Notes: generated by a model from the letters alone, not told the origin. A DNA stretch of 14,868 nt from Pseudomonadota bacterium (GCA_023411035.1 JAEYPE010000247.1:1-14868); one strand, 5' to 3'; counted from the stretch's first letter, positions 8,483 through 14,868 are shown. Numbers and translations are program-made.

Positions 8483-8886
8483 AAGACGTCTCCTTTCCCG
8501 ACTCTCTCATTCGTAGAGGTTTCACCGTTGTCCGCGCTGTATTGCAGAGACCAGATTCACCGACACAAAACCGAAGCCAAGGTCCGGTTCTGACATCGGG
8601 CCTTGACTTCTGCTGTTCATAGGACTGATCGATCGGCGTTTCCTCTCACCGAATACATTAGGCTTCTTTGTCTAAGCACCCAGCAATCGTGATAGAAAAA
8701 GTGGAGGCCGTAAACGTCGTAAAAGGCCAAACTACCGTCAGTGGACCAGGCGTACTTTCTTGTGAGACTTTTGAGATGGTCATCCAAAATGGCCCGTTAC
8801 CAACTCCTTCCGAGTGACCACGGGCAGAATAGACGAAAGGAATCGCACCGGCGCTTCGGCGGCCGGACCGCTCCTTCGCATCCCGG
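8483..8886 (-). promoter_or_regulatory. Leader and promoter region of the core polysaccharide operon
   Basis: These 404 bp hold no supported gene and are markedly richer in A and T than the flanking genes, especially 8500-8780. They lie between the end of the GNAT gene and the dehydrogenase start, so they should contain the minus-strand promoter of the operon. I could not settle on a convincing -35/-10 pair. An imperfect hairpin, CAAGGTCCG at 8578-8586 facing CGGGCCTTG at 8597-8605 (one G-T pair, ten-base loop), sits about 95 bp upstream of the start codon. It could be an operator or a 5' UTR structure. Confidence 0.45.
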
Positions 8887-10065
8887 CTACCCCTGGACGG
8901 CGGCTCCCTCCGGTTGCGGCCCGGCGGATTCGGGCAGCGTGTTGTGCATCAGGAAACTGGCGTCGCCGTCGCCCATGGTCAGCAGCCAGTTGCGGCGGTC
9001 GGCGAAGTCCGCCCGGTCGATGCCGGCGTCCGGCCCGGCGTGTGCCATCACCCGCACCGGGAAGCCCACGCGGTCGGGCACCTTCATCATCCCCATGGCG
9101 AGGAAGGTCGGGTCCGCCCGCGCGTTCAGCGTGCGGCAGATGAGGGCGGTCGCGCGCTCCCTCGCGGCAATGCGCAGCGTGTGGCTCAGCAGGACCCACA
9201 GCCACGCCGGCTCGCACAGATAGTCCACGATGGCGAGGCAGGGCTCCTTCCGCCAGGTCTCGCGGCGCAGGACCGCATAGCCCAGAGGCTCGCCCCCGCG
9301 CGTCAGCAGGAAACGGCGGTAGGCCGACGCGCATGGGATCTTGTCGTAACGCCAGTGCAGGTGCGTCAGGTCGCGCAGCGCGATCAGCGGGTAGTGGGAG
9401 GAGGCGCGGCGCCAGACGGCATCGGCCCGCCCGTCGAACCGCCCGATCTCCTCCAACCGCGCGCCGGTCGCCCGGCTCAGCAGATGGCCGGTGATCCGCG
9501 CGCCATGAAGTGCCGGCCCGGCGATCGTCCCAACGGTCCGCATGCGGCCCTGGAGCGAGGACGCCTCCAGGCAGCGCCGCGCGTTCAGGGGAAAGACGTA
9601 GGCCGGCAGGGCGCCGATGTCGATCCAGCCCGCCTTCGTATAGGCCTTGTAGGCGGAGTCGGAAACATGGATGGCCATGGCCAGCGGACGGCTGTCGATC
9701 TGCGCTTCCGACAGCGGCGTGAAGGCGCCGCGCATCCGCCATTCGGGCAGGACCATCAGGCTGTTGGCCCAGGAGGCCGCGATCTCCCGGTCCCGCGCCT
9801 TCAGGCGGAAGGGAATCCCGCATTGCTGGCCGACGATCTGTCCCTGCCGCTTGCAGACCCAGATCTGCGGCCCGTCCGCGTCCCGGTCGGGCACCTCGTC
9901 GAAGAGCCAGCGGTTGTAGGACTCATCCACCTGCCAGACCCGATCCCCGAACATCCTTCGCTGAAAGCCGCGCAACTCCGCCGTGTCGGAGCTGTCGAAG
10001 CGGAAAACGGTTTTCTTCAGCCGGTCGGCGATGGACTGACCGACGGTGCTGCTGCTGGTGCTCAC
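8887..10065 (-). CDS. Two-lobed GNAT-family acyltransferase
   Basis: The predicted 392-residue cytoplasmic protein seems to contain two GNAT-like halves. The first holds a beta strand pair (QIWVCKRQGQIVGQQCGIPF) followed by SLMVLPEWRMRGAFTPL at about residues 102-118, where R-x-R-G-A resembles the acetyl-CoA pyrophosphate loop. The second half repeats the layout less clearly (LTHLHWRYDKIPCASAYRRF then RRGETW-like strands). Such proteins occur in exopolysaccharide loci, where they may acylate a sugar nucleotide or an amino sugar; substrate is not shown here. The GTG start at 10065 is preferred because it follows a purine run AAGGGGGGG. An in-frame ATG at 10116 would add 17 residues but has no ribosome site. 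The gene lies downstream of the beta-helix gene and in the same direction. Confidence 0.82.
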   Translation of the reverse strand: MSTSSSTVGQSIADRLKKTVFRFDSSDTAELRGFQRRMFGDRVWQVDESYNRWLFDEVPDRDADGPQIWVCKRQGQIVGQQCGIPFRLKARDREIAASWANSLMVLPEWRMRGAFTPLSEAQIDSRPLAMAIHVSDSAYKAYTKAGWIDIGALPAYVFPLNARRCLEASSLQGRMRTVGTIAGPALHGARITGHLLSRATGARLEEIGRFDGRADAVWRRASSHYPLIALRDLTHLHWRYDKIPCASAYRRFLLTRGGEPLGYAVLRRETWRKEPCLAIVDYLCEPAWLWVLLSHTLRIAARERATALICRTLNARADPTFLAMGMMKVPDRVGFPVRVMAHAGPDAGIDRADFADRRNWLLTMGDGDASFLMHNTLPESAGPQPEGAAVQG

Positions 10066-10068
10066 ATG

Positions 10069-10077
10069 CCCCCCCTT
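10069..10077 (-). promoter_or_regulatory. Ribosome binding site that decides the GNAT start
   Basis: The minus strand reads AAGGGGGGG and then, three bases on, GTG at 10065. The run is G-rich and not a perfect AGGAGG, but nothing comparable stands before the alternative ATG at 10116. Confidence 0.45.
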
Positions 10078-10135
10078 GTTCGTACGCGCCGACACCGAAG
10101 CCCGGCCCGCGGCCATCCGCGAAGCGGGGCCGGGA

Positions 10136-11335
10136 TCAGCGCACGGATTCCGGACGCATTCCGGACGCTTCCTGCACGGTTCCTCCTGTCTGTTGGTTTG
10201 CGTTGGTCCCGGTCCGGGATTCGATCCTGGCTTCGTCGCTGATCCGGTTGCCGGTGACGGTCTTGCCGATACTGTCGGCGATGACGATGGCGGCCCGCTT
10301 GCCGTTGCGGTGGAAGAGGTTGTCCCGCAGTTCCAGCGTGATCGAGCCGCTGCCCTTCCGGTGTTGCAGGACGCCGCCGTTGTTGTCGTAGAACTCGTTG
10401 CCGTAGACCCGGTATGTCACGTCGATCCCGCCGTTCTGGCCGAGCGAGATGCCCGCGTCGGCGTTGCGGTAGATGACGTTGCGGTAGATGTCCGTGCTGG
10501 ATTTCGCCAGGATGCCGGCGCCGCGCGGGTTGTCGTGAATCGCGTTGTCGTGGATTTTCAACGTGCTGCCGGCCTGCCCCTGGTCGTGGTAGAGACCGTG
10601 GGAGCGGCCCTCGCCACCGTTGACGCCGTTGTTGAACACCCGGTTGTGGGCGATCTCGCCGGTCAGGATTCGCCCGTTCCAGCCGGAATAGACGCCGCCG
10701 TCCTTGCGCCAGCCATTGTCCGCGATGGTGTTGCGCGTGATGACCTGATCGGTGTTGTCCGCGGCGTAATGCACGATGCCATAGGCACCGTTGCCGGTGA
10801 TGGCCGATCCGTCGATCCGCAGCCCGTCGGACGTGCCCAGCACGACGATGCCCGAGCCGCCGTTGCCCGCGACCGTCACGTTCGTCACCGAGACGTTCCG
10901 CGCCCGCGGGCCGAGCAGCAGGCCGGTGTCCGCCGAACCGGTGATGGTCAGCCCGTCGAAGGCGACGTTCGTCCGTCCGTTCAGGCTGACCGCGACGGAG
11001 GCGCCCCGCGCGTCGATCACCGGAGCATCGCCCTTCCCATAGGCGCCATAGGTGATGGGCCGCTCCGCCGTGCCGGAGGAGGAGGCCAGAAGGCTGCCGC
11101 GCCAGCTTTCCCCGCGCTCGAACAGCACCCGCGTTCCCGGCGCGAAGGCCGTGGCGTTCACCTTCTCCAGCGATTTCCACGCTTCCGCCGGGCCGCGGCC
11201 CGACCGGCGGTCGTCGCCGTCCGTGGCATCGACGTAGAAGACCGGCGCGTCGGCGGCGTTCCCGCGCGCGCTGACGAACAGCGGCTGCGGGGCGGAACGC
11301 TCGAAGGCGGGGGGAGGCGGGGGCAAATGATCCAT
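10136..11335 (-). CDS. Right-handed parallel beta-helix repeat protein
   Basis: The predicted 399-residue protein has a solenoid of short strands and N/D/G turns. The N-terminal signature FYVDATDGDD (33-42) then AWKSLEKVN (52-60) and RVLFERGESWRGSLLASSSG (69-88) is typical of pectate-lyase-like beta-helix proteins. From about 105 to 365 come PbH1-type coils (DNAIHDN, YRNVIYRN, YGNEFYDNNGG, RDNLFHRNG). Such proteins bind, cleave or epimerise polysaccharides; which applies here is unknown. HGLYHD (246-251) on one coil is a candidate active site. From this start there is no signal peptide, which is odd for a polymer-acting enzyme; the frame continues upstream as a proline-rich segment. The ATG at 11335 has only a weak GAG upstream. 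A longer form from a TTG at 11449 is unlikely, since it overlaps the small membrane gene. Confidence 0.85.
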   Translation of the reverse strand: MDHLPPPPPAFERSAPQPLFVSARGNAADAPVFYVDATDGDDRRSGRGPAEAWKSLEKVNATAFAPGTRVLFERGESWRGSLLASSSGTAERPITYGAYGKGDAPVIDARGASVAVSLNGRTNVAFDGLTITGSADTGLLLGPRARNVSVTNVTVAGNGGSGIVVLGTSDGLRIDGSAITGNGAYGIVHYAADNTDQVITRNTIADNGWRKDGGVYSGWNGRILTGEIAHNRVFNNGVNGGEGRSHGLYHDQGQAGSTLKIHDNAIHDNPRGAGILAKSSTDIYRNVIYRNADAGISLGQNGGIDVTYRVYGNEFYDNNGGVLQHRKGSGSITLELRDNLFHRNGKRAAIVIADSIGKTVTGNRISDEARIESRTGTNANQQTGGTVQEASGMRPESVR

Positions 11336-11373
11336 GATTCTCGGCTGCGGCGGGGGAGGGCTCTTGTGGCGCC

Positions 11374-11592
11374 TTACACGACGATGCGAATCAGCGCATA
11401 GGCCAGACCCCAGGCCGCCAAGGCGCAGCCGGTGCACAGCAAGGCCCAACCCGCCCGGCGGAGATCGAGCGACGGGCGATCGAGCATTGGGCGATCAAGG
11501 CTGGCCGTCGTCTTCGGCGCGGCGTCCGCCGGAAGGACATCCGCAACCCCACCCAGCAGATCGGGGCTGGCCGGCGTGGCTTGCTCGATCAT
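11374..11592 (-). CDS. Small single-helix membrane protein
   Basis: This 72-residue protein has a polar, alanine- and aspartate-rich N-terminal part, the paired phrases LDRPMLDRPSLDLRR, and then one hydrophobic helix AGWALLCTGCALAAWGLAYA near the C-terminus, ending RIVV. I do not recognise a family. The ATG at 11592 is well supported by AAGGAG six bases upstream; an earlier start at 11628 lacks such a site. Its stop lies 38 bp before the beta-helix ATG, and the downstream frame reads on as a proline-rich linker immediately after this point. It may therefore be the broken-off membrane anchor of the beta-helix protein or a separate partner encoded in the same transcript. Function is unknown. 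Confidence 0.65.
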   Translation of the reverse strand: MIEQATPASPDLLGGVADVLPADAAPKTTASLDRPMLDRPSLDLRRAGWALLCTGCALAAWGLAYALIRIVV

Positions 11593-11598
11593 AGCGAT

Positions 11599-11604
11599 CT
11601 CCTT
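11599..11604 (-). promoter_or_regulatory. Ribosome binding site of the small membrane gene
   Basis: AAGGAG on the minus strand, six bases before the ATG at 11592, is a near-ideal site. It favours this start over the upstream in-frame codon at 11628. Confidence 0.75.
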
Positions 11605-11871
11605 GCGGGGCCTGACAAGCGGAAGCACAAACTACTAAATCCGCAGCGCACCCACGTTTCGGTATTTTGCGATACGGATTTGCCAAATGAAGCAAAATGA
11701 AAAGTGATCCTGCTTAAGCGATAGACCCACGATAAGGGGTCATACCAAAGGTATGAAGGTGCGTTCTCTTTCGAATCACCGCGCCATGTTCATCAACGAT
11801 ACATACACAAACGGCAAAAGCCGCACCCCGGATTGGCCGGGGACGGCACAATCGCAATCCCATCACCCTAA
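11605..11871 (-). promoter_or_regulatory. Intergenic region with the promoter of the small membrane/beta-helix unit
   Basis: No gene is supported here. The DNA between about 11625 and 11840 is AT-richer than its surroundings, as expected for a promoter region serving the leftward unit. On the minus strand a TTGGCA word occurs near 11681-11686, but no matching -10 was found at normal spacing, so I do not call a promoter. The region also contains the palindrome listed separately and an 8-base GCTTAAGC near 11712. Confidence 0.4.
11741..11755. promoter_or_regulatory. Perfect palindrome, candidate operator
   Basis: CATACC-AAA-GGTATG is a perfect inverted repeat with six-base arms and a three-base spacer, in the AT-richer stretch about 150 bp upstream of the small membrane gene. 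Its size and position fit a dimeric regulator's binding site. It is too short and not followed by a T-run, so a terminator is unlikely. No regulator is encoded in the window. Confidence 0.4.
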
Positions 11872-11894
11872 CCCTCTCCCCAGAGGGGAGAGGG
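11872..11894. repeat. Repeat hairpin just after the deacetylase gene
   Basis: CCCTCTCCCC and GGGGAGAGGG form a perfect ten-base stem around AGA, starting seven bases beyond the deacetylase stop. The core is shared with the repeat block at 4658-4784. On the minus strand it is followed by TTAGGGT and not a true U-run, so it may slow or process transcripts, but it is better described as a dispersed repeat than as an intrinsic terminator. Confidence 0.65.
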
Positions 11895-11900
11895 GACCTT

Positions 11901-12941
11901 TCACCCGGCCAGGGCGCGCTTCAGGTTGCCGGCGCCTCCACGCAGCAAGCGCTTGACCAACTGCTGCCGGGCGGGAGCCGGACCATTCTCGAAGCAGATC
12001 CGCTGAATCCGCCGCTGCGGACCGCCGCGCCGCGGCCAGGAGGTGCCGAAGGTGACATCGACGCCGCCGCCATACAGTTCCCCGAACAGCGCGTCGGGCA
12101 GGCCCTCGTCCGAATAGGGGAAGGCGAAGGTGCCGCAAGCCGCGCCGAACAGCGCACGGATGCCGGCCACGCTGCCCGTCACCTCCTCCTTCCGCTGCTC
12201 CGGCGTCAGCAGGCGGTGGTTGGGATGGTCGAACCCGTGGGCGCCGATGGACACCCCCTCGGCCATCAGTTCCGCGATGTCACCGCAGGTCAGATAGGGC
12301 CGCCGGGTCGCCAGGAAGTCCGCGGTGTCGAACTCCAAAACCGTGGCGATCTCATCCAGCACCGCGCGCCGGTCCCAGTTCACGGCCATGACCGCCGCGG
12401 AGGGATCGGCGGCGACGGCGCCCGCCCGCGCCAGCGTTGCGGCGCAGACGGCGCGGCGGGGATCGGCCACCGTCAGCCGGCGCAACCGCTCCGCCAGCAG
12501 GCTCGCCTTGTGCCGGTAGAAAAGCGTCTTGTTGTCGAGGAAGTTCAGATTCAGGTACAGCGCCGGGCGGATGCCCTTCCGGCGCAGGATGGGCATCGCC
12601 ACCTCCGCGACCTCGCGCATCCCGTCGTCGAACGTGACCAGCAGCGACGGGCGGCGGATCGCCGGCCCGCCCATGGCCGCCCCGGTGACCGTGGGCAGGT
12701 CCGTCGGCTCGAAATGCTTCAGGAGGAAATCCAGATCCTCCGTGAACTCCTTCGGCGTGCGCGGGCGGTAGATGTGCTTCAGATGGTCCGGCACCGTGTC
12801 GCAGACCGCGTGGTAGACGACGGCCAGCACCGGGCTGCCGTAGGCGTGATGGCAGGCGGTCCCCAGCGGGTTGCGCAGTGCGTCCATCCACCGGAACCGC
12901 CGGCCCGACCCGCCACCGGAAATCGCATCGGCAACGCTCAT
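11901..12941 (-). CDS. NodB-type polysaccharide deacetylase
   Basis: The predicted 346-residue enzyme of carbohydrate esterase family 4 should remove acetyl groups from amino sugars or O-acetylated sugars. VVYHAVCD (41-48) begins the barrel. LVTFDDG (101-107) gives the catalytic base Asp105 and metal ligand Asp106. GAHGFDHPNH (233-242) gives metal ligands His235 and His239. FAFPYSDEG (272-280) is motif 3, but with Ala where an Arg is common. About 125 residues separate motifs 1 and 2, more than in compact NodB domains, so an insertion with a helical region (about 140-220) is present. No signal peptide is visible. GGGAGGA precedes the ATG at 12941. The upstream glycosyltransferase ends 20 bp before, so the two genes form one unit. 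Confidence 0.9.
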   Translation of the reverse strand: MSVADAISGGGSGRRFRWMDALRNPLGTACHHAYGSPVLAVVYHAVCDTVPDHLKHIYRPRTPKEFTEDLDFLLKHFEPTDLPTVTGAAMGGPAIRRPSLLVTFDDGMREVAEVAMPILRRKGIRPALYLNLNFLDNKTLFYRHKASLLAERLRRLTVADPRRAVCAATLARAGAVAADPSAAVMAVNWDRRAVLDEIATVLEFDTADFLATRRPYLTCGDIAELMAEGVSIGAHGFDHPNHRLLTPEQRKEEVTGSVAGIRALFGAACGTFAFPYSDEGLPDALFGELYGGGVDVTFGTSWPRRGGPQRRIQRICFENGPAPARQQLVKRLLRGGAGNLKRALAG

Positions 12942-12961
12942 TCACGTCCTCCCGCAGAGGG

Positions 12962-13900
12962 TCAGAGGGCGTCCGCCCCATCGGAGGCAAGGCGCTTGGG
13001 CTGCATCATGGCGGTGCGGATGCCGGTCATGGCCTGCACCTCGGTCGGCGTGCGGACCATGCGGTACAGCATCTTCTTCAGGCCCGGCGGCGTCAGCCGG
13101 AAGCCGATCTGAAGGGAGGCCGTCGCCAGAAACTCCGAATTCGTCAGGAAGCCCGACCGCCAGCACCAGACCCGGAAGGCCCATTCGTTGACGGCGTAGC
13201 GCAGGCCGCCGCGCCGGATGCGCTGGGCCATGCTGGTGCGGAAGAGGAGCAGCGCCTCCTGCACCGTCTCCATGCGCGCCCCGGCTTGGAGCAGGCGGAC
13301 ATACAGGTCGTAGTCCTCCAGATTACCGAAGCAGGAGCGGTAGCCGCCGATGGAGGTCAGCGCCCGCCGCCGCACCATCATGGTGGGGTGCGACAGGACG
13401 CAGTGCCACTTCATGCCCTGGCTGATCTCCTCGTGGGTCTCCGGGCTGCGCTTCACGCAGGTGATGGCGCCGGGGTCCTGTTCGAACTCCGCATGCCAGG
13501 AGAACAGGGCGTCCAGCGCTCCCCGCTCCGCGAAGGTCCGCGCCTGCGTCTCGAAACGGTGGGGCAGGCAGATGTCGTCGCTGTCCATGCGGGCCACCAG
13601 ATAGCCCGTGCAATGTTGCAGCCCGTCGTTCAGCGCGCGGGCCAGCCCTCCCTGGTTGCGCCGCCGCACCACCACCAAGGGGCAGGCGGCGGACGCCTGA
13701 AAGCGGGCGATGACCTTTTCCTGCTCCCCCCCGATCCGTCCATCGAGCACCAGCACGCATTCGCGCGGGAGAAGCGTCTGCGTGTAGACGCTCTCCAGCG
13801 CAGCGTGAAGGTTGTCCGCCTTCTCGCCGGCATAGGTGGCCATGAGGACGCTGATCGATTGAGTGTGCCGACCGTCCCCCGGTCCGCTCAAGTGATTCAT
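12962..13900 (-). CDS. Family 2 glycosyltransferase, AmsE-like
   Basis: The predicted 312-residue GT-A enzyme should add a sugar to a repeat unit in the cytoplasm. ISVLMATYAGEKADNLHAAL (16-35) and CVLVLDG (48-54) match the opening of AmsE-type glycosyltransferases. RMDSDDICLPHRF (104-116) holds the DXD metal site, LSHPTMMVRR (169-178) lies in the acceptor half, and NLEDYDLYVRLL (193-204) has the ED pair. The start at 13900 follows GGAG with a seven-base spacer. The frame stays open to 13993, but that extra 31-residue stretch is arginine-rich and its ATG lacks a proper site. The AmsE likeness is from memory of the family; the sugar is unknown. The deacetylase follows 20 bp downstream, suggesting that the two act on the same residue, which is inference. 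Confidence 0.91.
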   Translation of the reverse strand: MNHLSGPGDGRHTQSISVLMATYAGEKADNLHAALESVYTQTLLPRECVLVLDGRIGGEQEKVIARFQASAACPLVVVRRRNQGGLARALNDGLQHCTGYLVARMDSDDICLPHRFETQARTFAERGALDALFSWHAEFEQDPGAITCVKRSPETHEEISQGMKWHCVLSHPTMMVRRRALTSIGGYRSCFGNLEDYDLYVRLLQAGARMETVQEALLLFRTSMAQRIRRGGLRYAVNEWAFRVWCWRSGFLTNSEFLATASLQIGFRLTPPGLKKMLYRMVRTPTEVQAMTGIRTAMMQPKRLASDGADAL

Positions 13901-13907
13901 ACGTGGT

Positions 13908-13911
13908 CTCC
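13908..13911 (-). promoter_or_regulatory. Ribosome binding site fixing the glycosyltransferase start
   Basis: GGAG on the minus strand, within GGGGTGGAG, lies seven bases before the ATG at 13900. It supports this start over the upstream in-frame ATG at 13993, which has only an AGGGA directly against it. Confidence 0.6.
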
Positions 13912-14444
13912 ACCCCTTTTTCTCGTGGCGACGCGGACGGCGCACGGAAGCCCGGCCCAGCGGCACACGCGCGGAACCGGCTTCGGCGTTCATTCCCTGT
14001 CGGCCCGGCGTCTATCCGGCGCCGGCCGTCCTGTCCTTGTCGTCGTTTCCGGTACCCTTCCTGTCCTGTTTCTTCCCTTCCGGTTTCGGTTTCGTGCCGG
14101 TCCGGTCCGCATCCCGGACTAGGACACCCCTGGCCGTCATAGCGGCCGGTGCCGATGCATTGCATAGGCACGGGATAGGTCTGCCGACGCTATCAAAGGA
14201 CAAATGGCTGGTAAACCTACATAAAGTACAAGAAAAATATCCCCTTCGCATCGCCCCAAGGAGAAAGCCGCCTGCCACTTTGGTCGATCGGGGAGAAAGT
14301 GGGGGATTTCGCAAGTACGTTGGAGAGATAACGGCTGATCTCCATGAAAAGCCGGCGGAGGCGGGCGGTGGATGGAACGCCCTTGACCGGACTGTGCTTC
14401 CGATTATTTCCATTCCGCGCCGTGTACAGAAGCCCGAAACGCCG
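13912..14444 (-). promoter_or_regulatory. Long intergenic region upstream of the glycosyltransferase/deacetylase unit
   Basis: Over 500 bp have no gene I can support. From 14180 to 14350 the base composition falls to a visibly AT-richer island, a plausible place for the leftward promoter; TTTACC with TAGCGT 17 bases on (minus strand, about 14215-14187) is the best but weak candidate. From about 14012 to 14110 the minus strand is strongly purine-rich with repeated AGGACAGG-like words, which would form a long unstructured leader. Open frames here (156 and 282 residues) have no family marks and no ribosome sites. Confidence 0.4.
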
Positions 14445-14470
14445 GCGCCCGGCCACAAAGGGCCGGGCGC
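14445..14470 (-). terminator. GC hairpin after the right-edge beta-helix gene
   Basis: GCGCCCGGCC and GGCCGGGCGC form a perfect ten-base stem with a six-base loop, 32 bp beyond the stop of the beta-helix gene on the minus strand. The bases that follow (CGGCGTTTCGG) contain only three Ts, so termination may be imperfect. Position directly after a gene and stem strength support a terminator role. Confidence 0.6.
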
Positions 14471-14502
14471 GGTCGTTGCCAAAAGATCGGAACAGCCCGT
14501 CT

Positions 14503-14868
14503 TTACGCGGTCGGGTTGGCCTTGGTGGCCGAGGAAATGGTGTTGTTGGTGACGTTCTGGCTGATGCTGTCGGCGATGTTGATCGCCGCGCGGCCGTTGT
14601 TGTTGTAGAAGGTGTTGTCGTACAGGTTCAGCGTGATCGAACCGCTGCCCTTCAGATGCTCCATGATGCCGCCGTTGTTGTTGAAGATCTCGTTGCCGTA
14701 GATCGTGTAGGTGACGTTGGTGGCCTGGTTCTGGCCGATGGAGATGCCGACGTTCGCGTTGCCGTAGATCGTGTTGTCGTAGATCTCGGTGCTCGACTTG
14801 GCCAGGATGCCGGCGCCGCGCGGGTTCGAGTGGATCACGTTGTCGTGGATCTTCAGCGTGCTGTTGGC
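14503..14868 (-). CDS. Right-handed beta-helix protein, C-terminal part only
   Basis: The last 121 residues of a beta-helix protein are visible; the frame is open to the window edge, so the 5' part lies outside. Short coils rich in N, Y and I repeat every 20 to 25 residues (KIHDNVIHSN, YDNTIYGN, YGNEIFNNNGG, YDNTFYNNNG). By my count about 76 of 112 aligned residues match the end of the beta-helix protein at 10136-11335, with no gaps, so the two are paralogues. The present copy has asparagine and tyrosine where the other has arginine and aspartate, and it ends in NPTA without the other's longer polar tail. A GTG at 14838 is an internal codon and not the start. Function is unknown; action on, or binding to, the polysaccharide is inferred from the neighbours. 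Confidence 0.85.
   Translation of the reverse strand, partial: ANSTLKIHDNVIHSNPRGAGILAKSSTEIYDNTIYGNANVGISIGQNQATNVTYTIYGNEIFNNNGGIMEHLKGSGSITLNLYDNTFYNNNGRAAINIADSISQNVTNNTISSATKANPTA

Noticed and set aside
7196..8593. A plus-strand open frame of 465 codons opposite the dehydrogenase
   Set aside because: Shadow of a strongly conserved enzyme gene, with H/R/G/D-rich translation and no ribosome site.
8604..8632. Plus-strand promoter TTGACT with TGATCG 17 bases on
   Set aside because: The -10 word is poor, and no plus-strand gene lies downstream; the next gene is on the minus strand.
11753..11956. A plus-strand small gene of 67 codons
   Set aside because: Its middle, NPLPRGERG, is simply the translation of the C/G-rich repeat hairpin, and it runs antisense into the deacetylase gene.
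14012..14482. A minus-strand gene of 156 codons in the long intergenic region, ending in a K/D/G-rich tail
   Set aside because: No ribosome site, no family mark, and it would overlap the GC hairpin after the beta-helix gene. A shorter start giving about 42 residues also lacks a ribosome site.

Overview
The window is GC-rich DNA whose genes all read on the minus strand. It looks like part of an exopolysaccharide or capsule locus of an alphaproteobacterium. The style (very high third-position GC, short C/G-rich intergenic repeats, ATGA overlaps) would suit Azospirillum or a related Rhodospirillales genus, but that is inference because no rRNA or tRNA is present. Both ends cut through genes.

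Layout in the direction of transcription (right to left). (1) 14868-14503: the C-terminal part of a right-handed beta-helix protein, followed by a strong GC hairpin. (2) 14502-13901: about 600 bp without a supported gene, including an AT-richer island. (3) 13900-11901: a two-gene unit with a family 2 glycosyltransferase and a NodB-type polysaccharide deacetylase, ending at a repeat-type hairpin. (4) 11900-11593: an intergenic region with a palindrome. (5) 11592-8887: a 72-residue one-helix membrane protein, a complete beta-helix protein paralogous to the one at the right edge, and a two-lobed GNAT acyltransferase. (6) 8886-8483: a 400 bp, relatively AT-rich leader. (7) 8482-1: the core export and polymerisation operon, with a WbpA-type UDP-sugar dehydrogenase, a Wzc/ExoP-type copolymerase and tyrosine kinase, a C/G-rich repeat block, a Wzy polymerase, a Wzx flippase and two family 2 glycosyltransferases (the last truncated by the window edge).

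These genes fit the Wzx/Wzy-dependent route. The dehydrogenase makes an acidic nucleotide sugar. The glycosyltransferases extend a lipid-linked repeat unit. The flippase turns it across the inner membrane. The polymerase joins units under control of the Wzc-like chain-length regulator. The GNAT protein, deacetylase and beta-helix proteins are candidates for acylating, deacetylating, or cleaving or epimerising the polymer. No priming sugar-phosphate transferase and no outer-membrane Wza exporter lie in the window, so the locus must continue outside it or use genes elsewhere.

I did not find a clearly new system. The least ordinary feature is the small membrane protein sitting just upstream of the beta-helix gene and one frame out of register with it. 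It could be a broken or frameshifted membrane-anchored enzyme. The two diverged beta-helix paralogues flanking the deacetylase/glycosyltransferase pair are the next most unusual feature.
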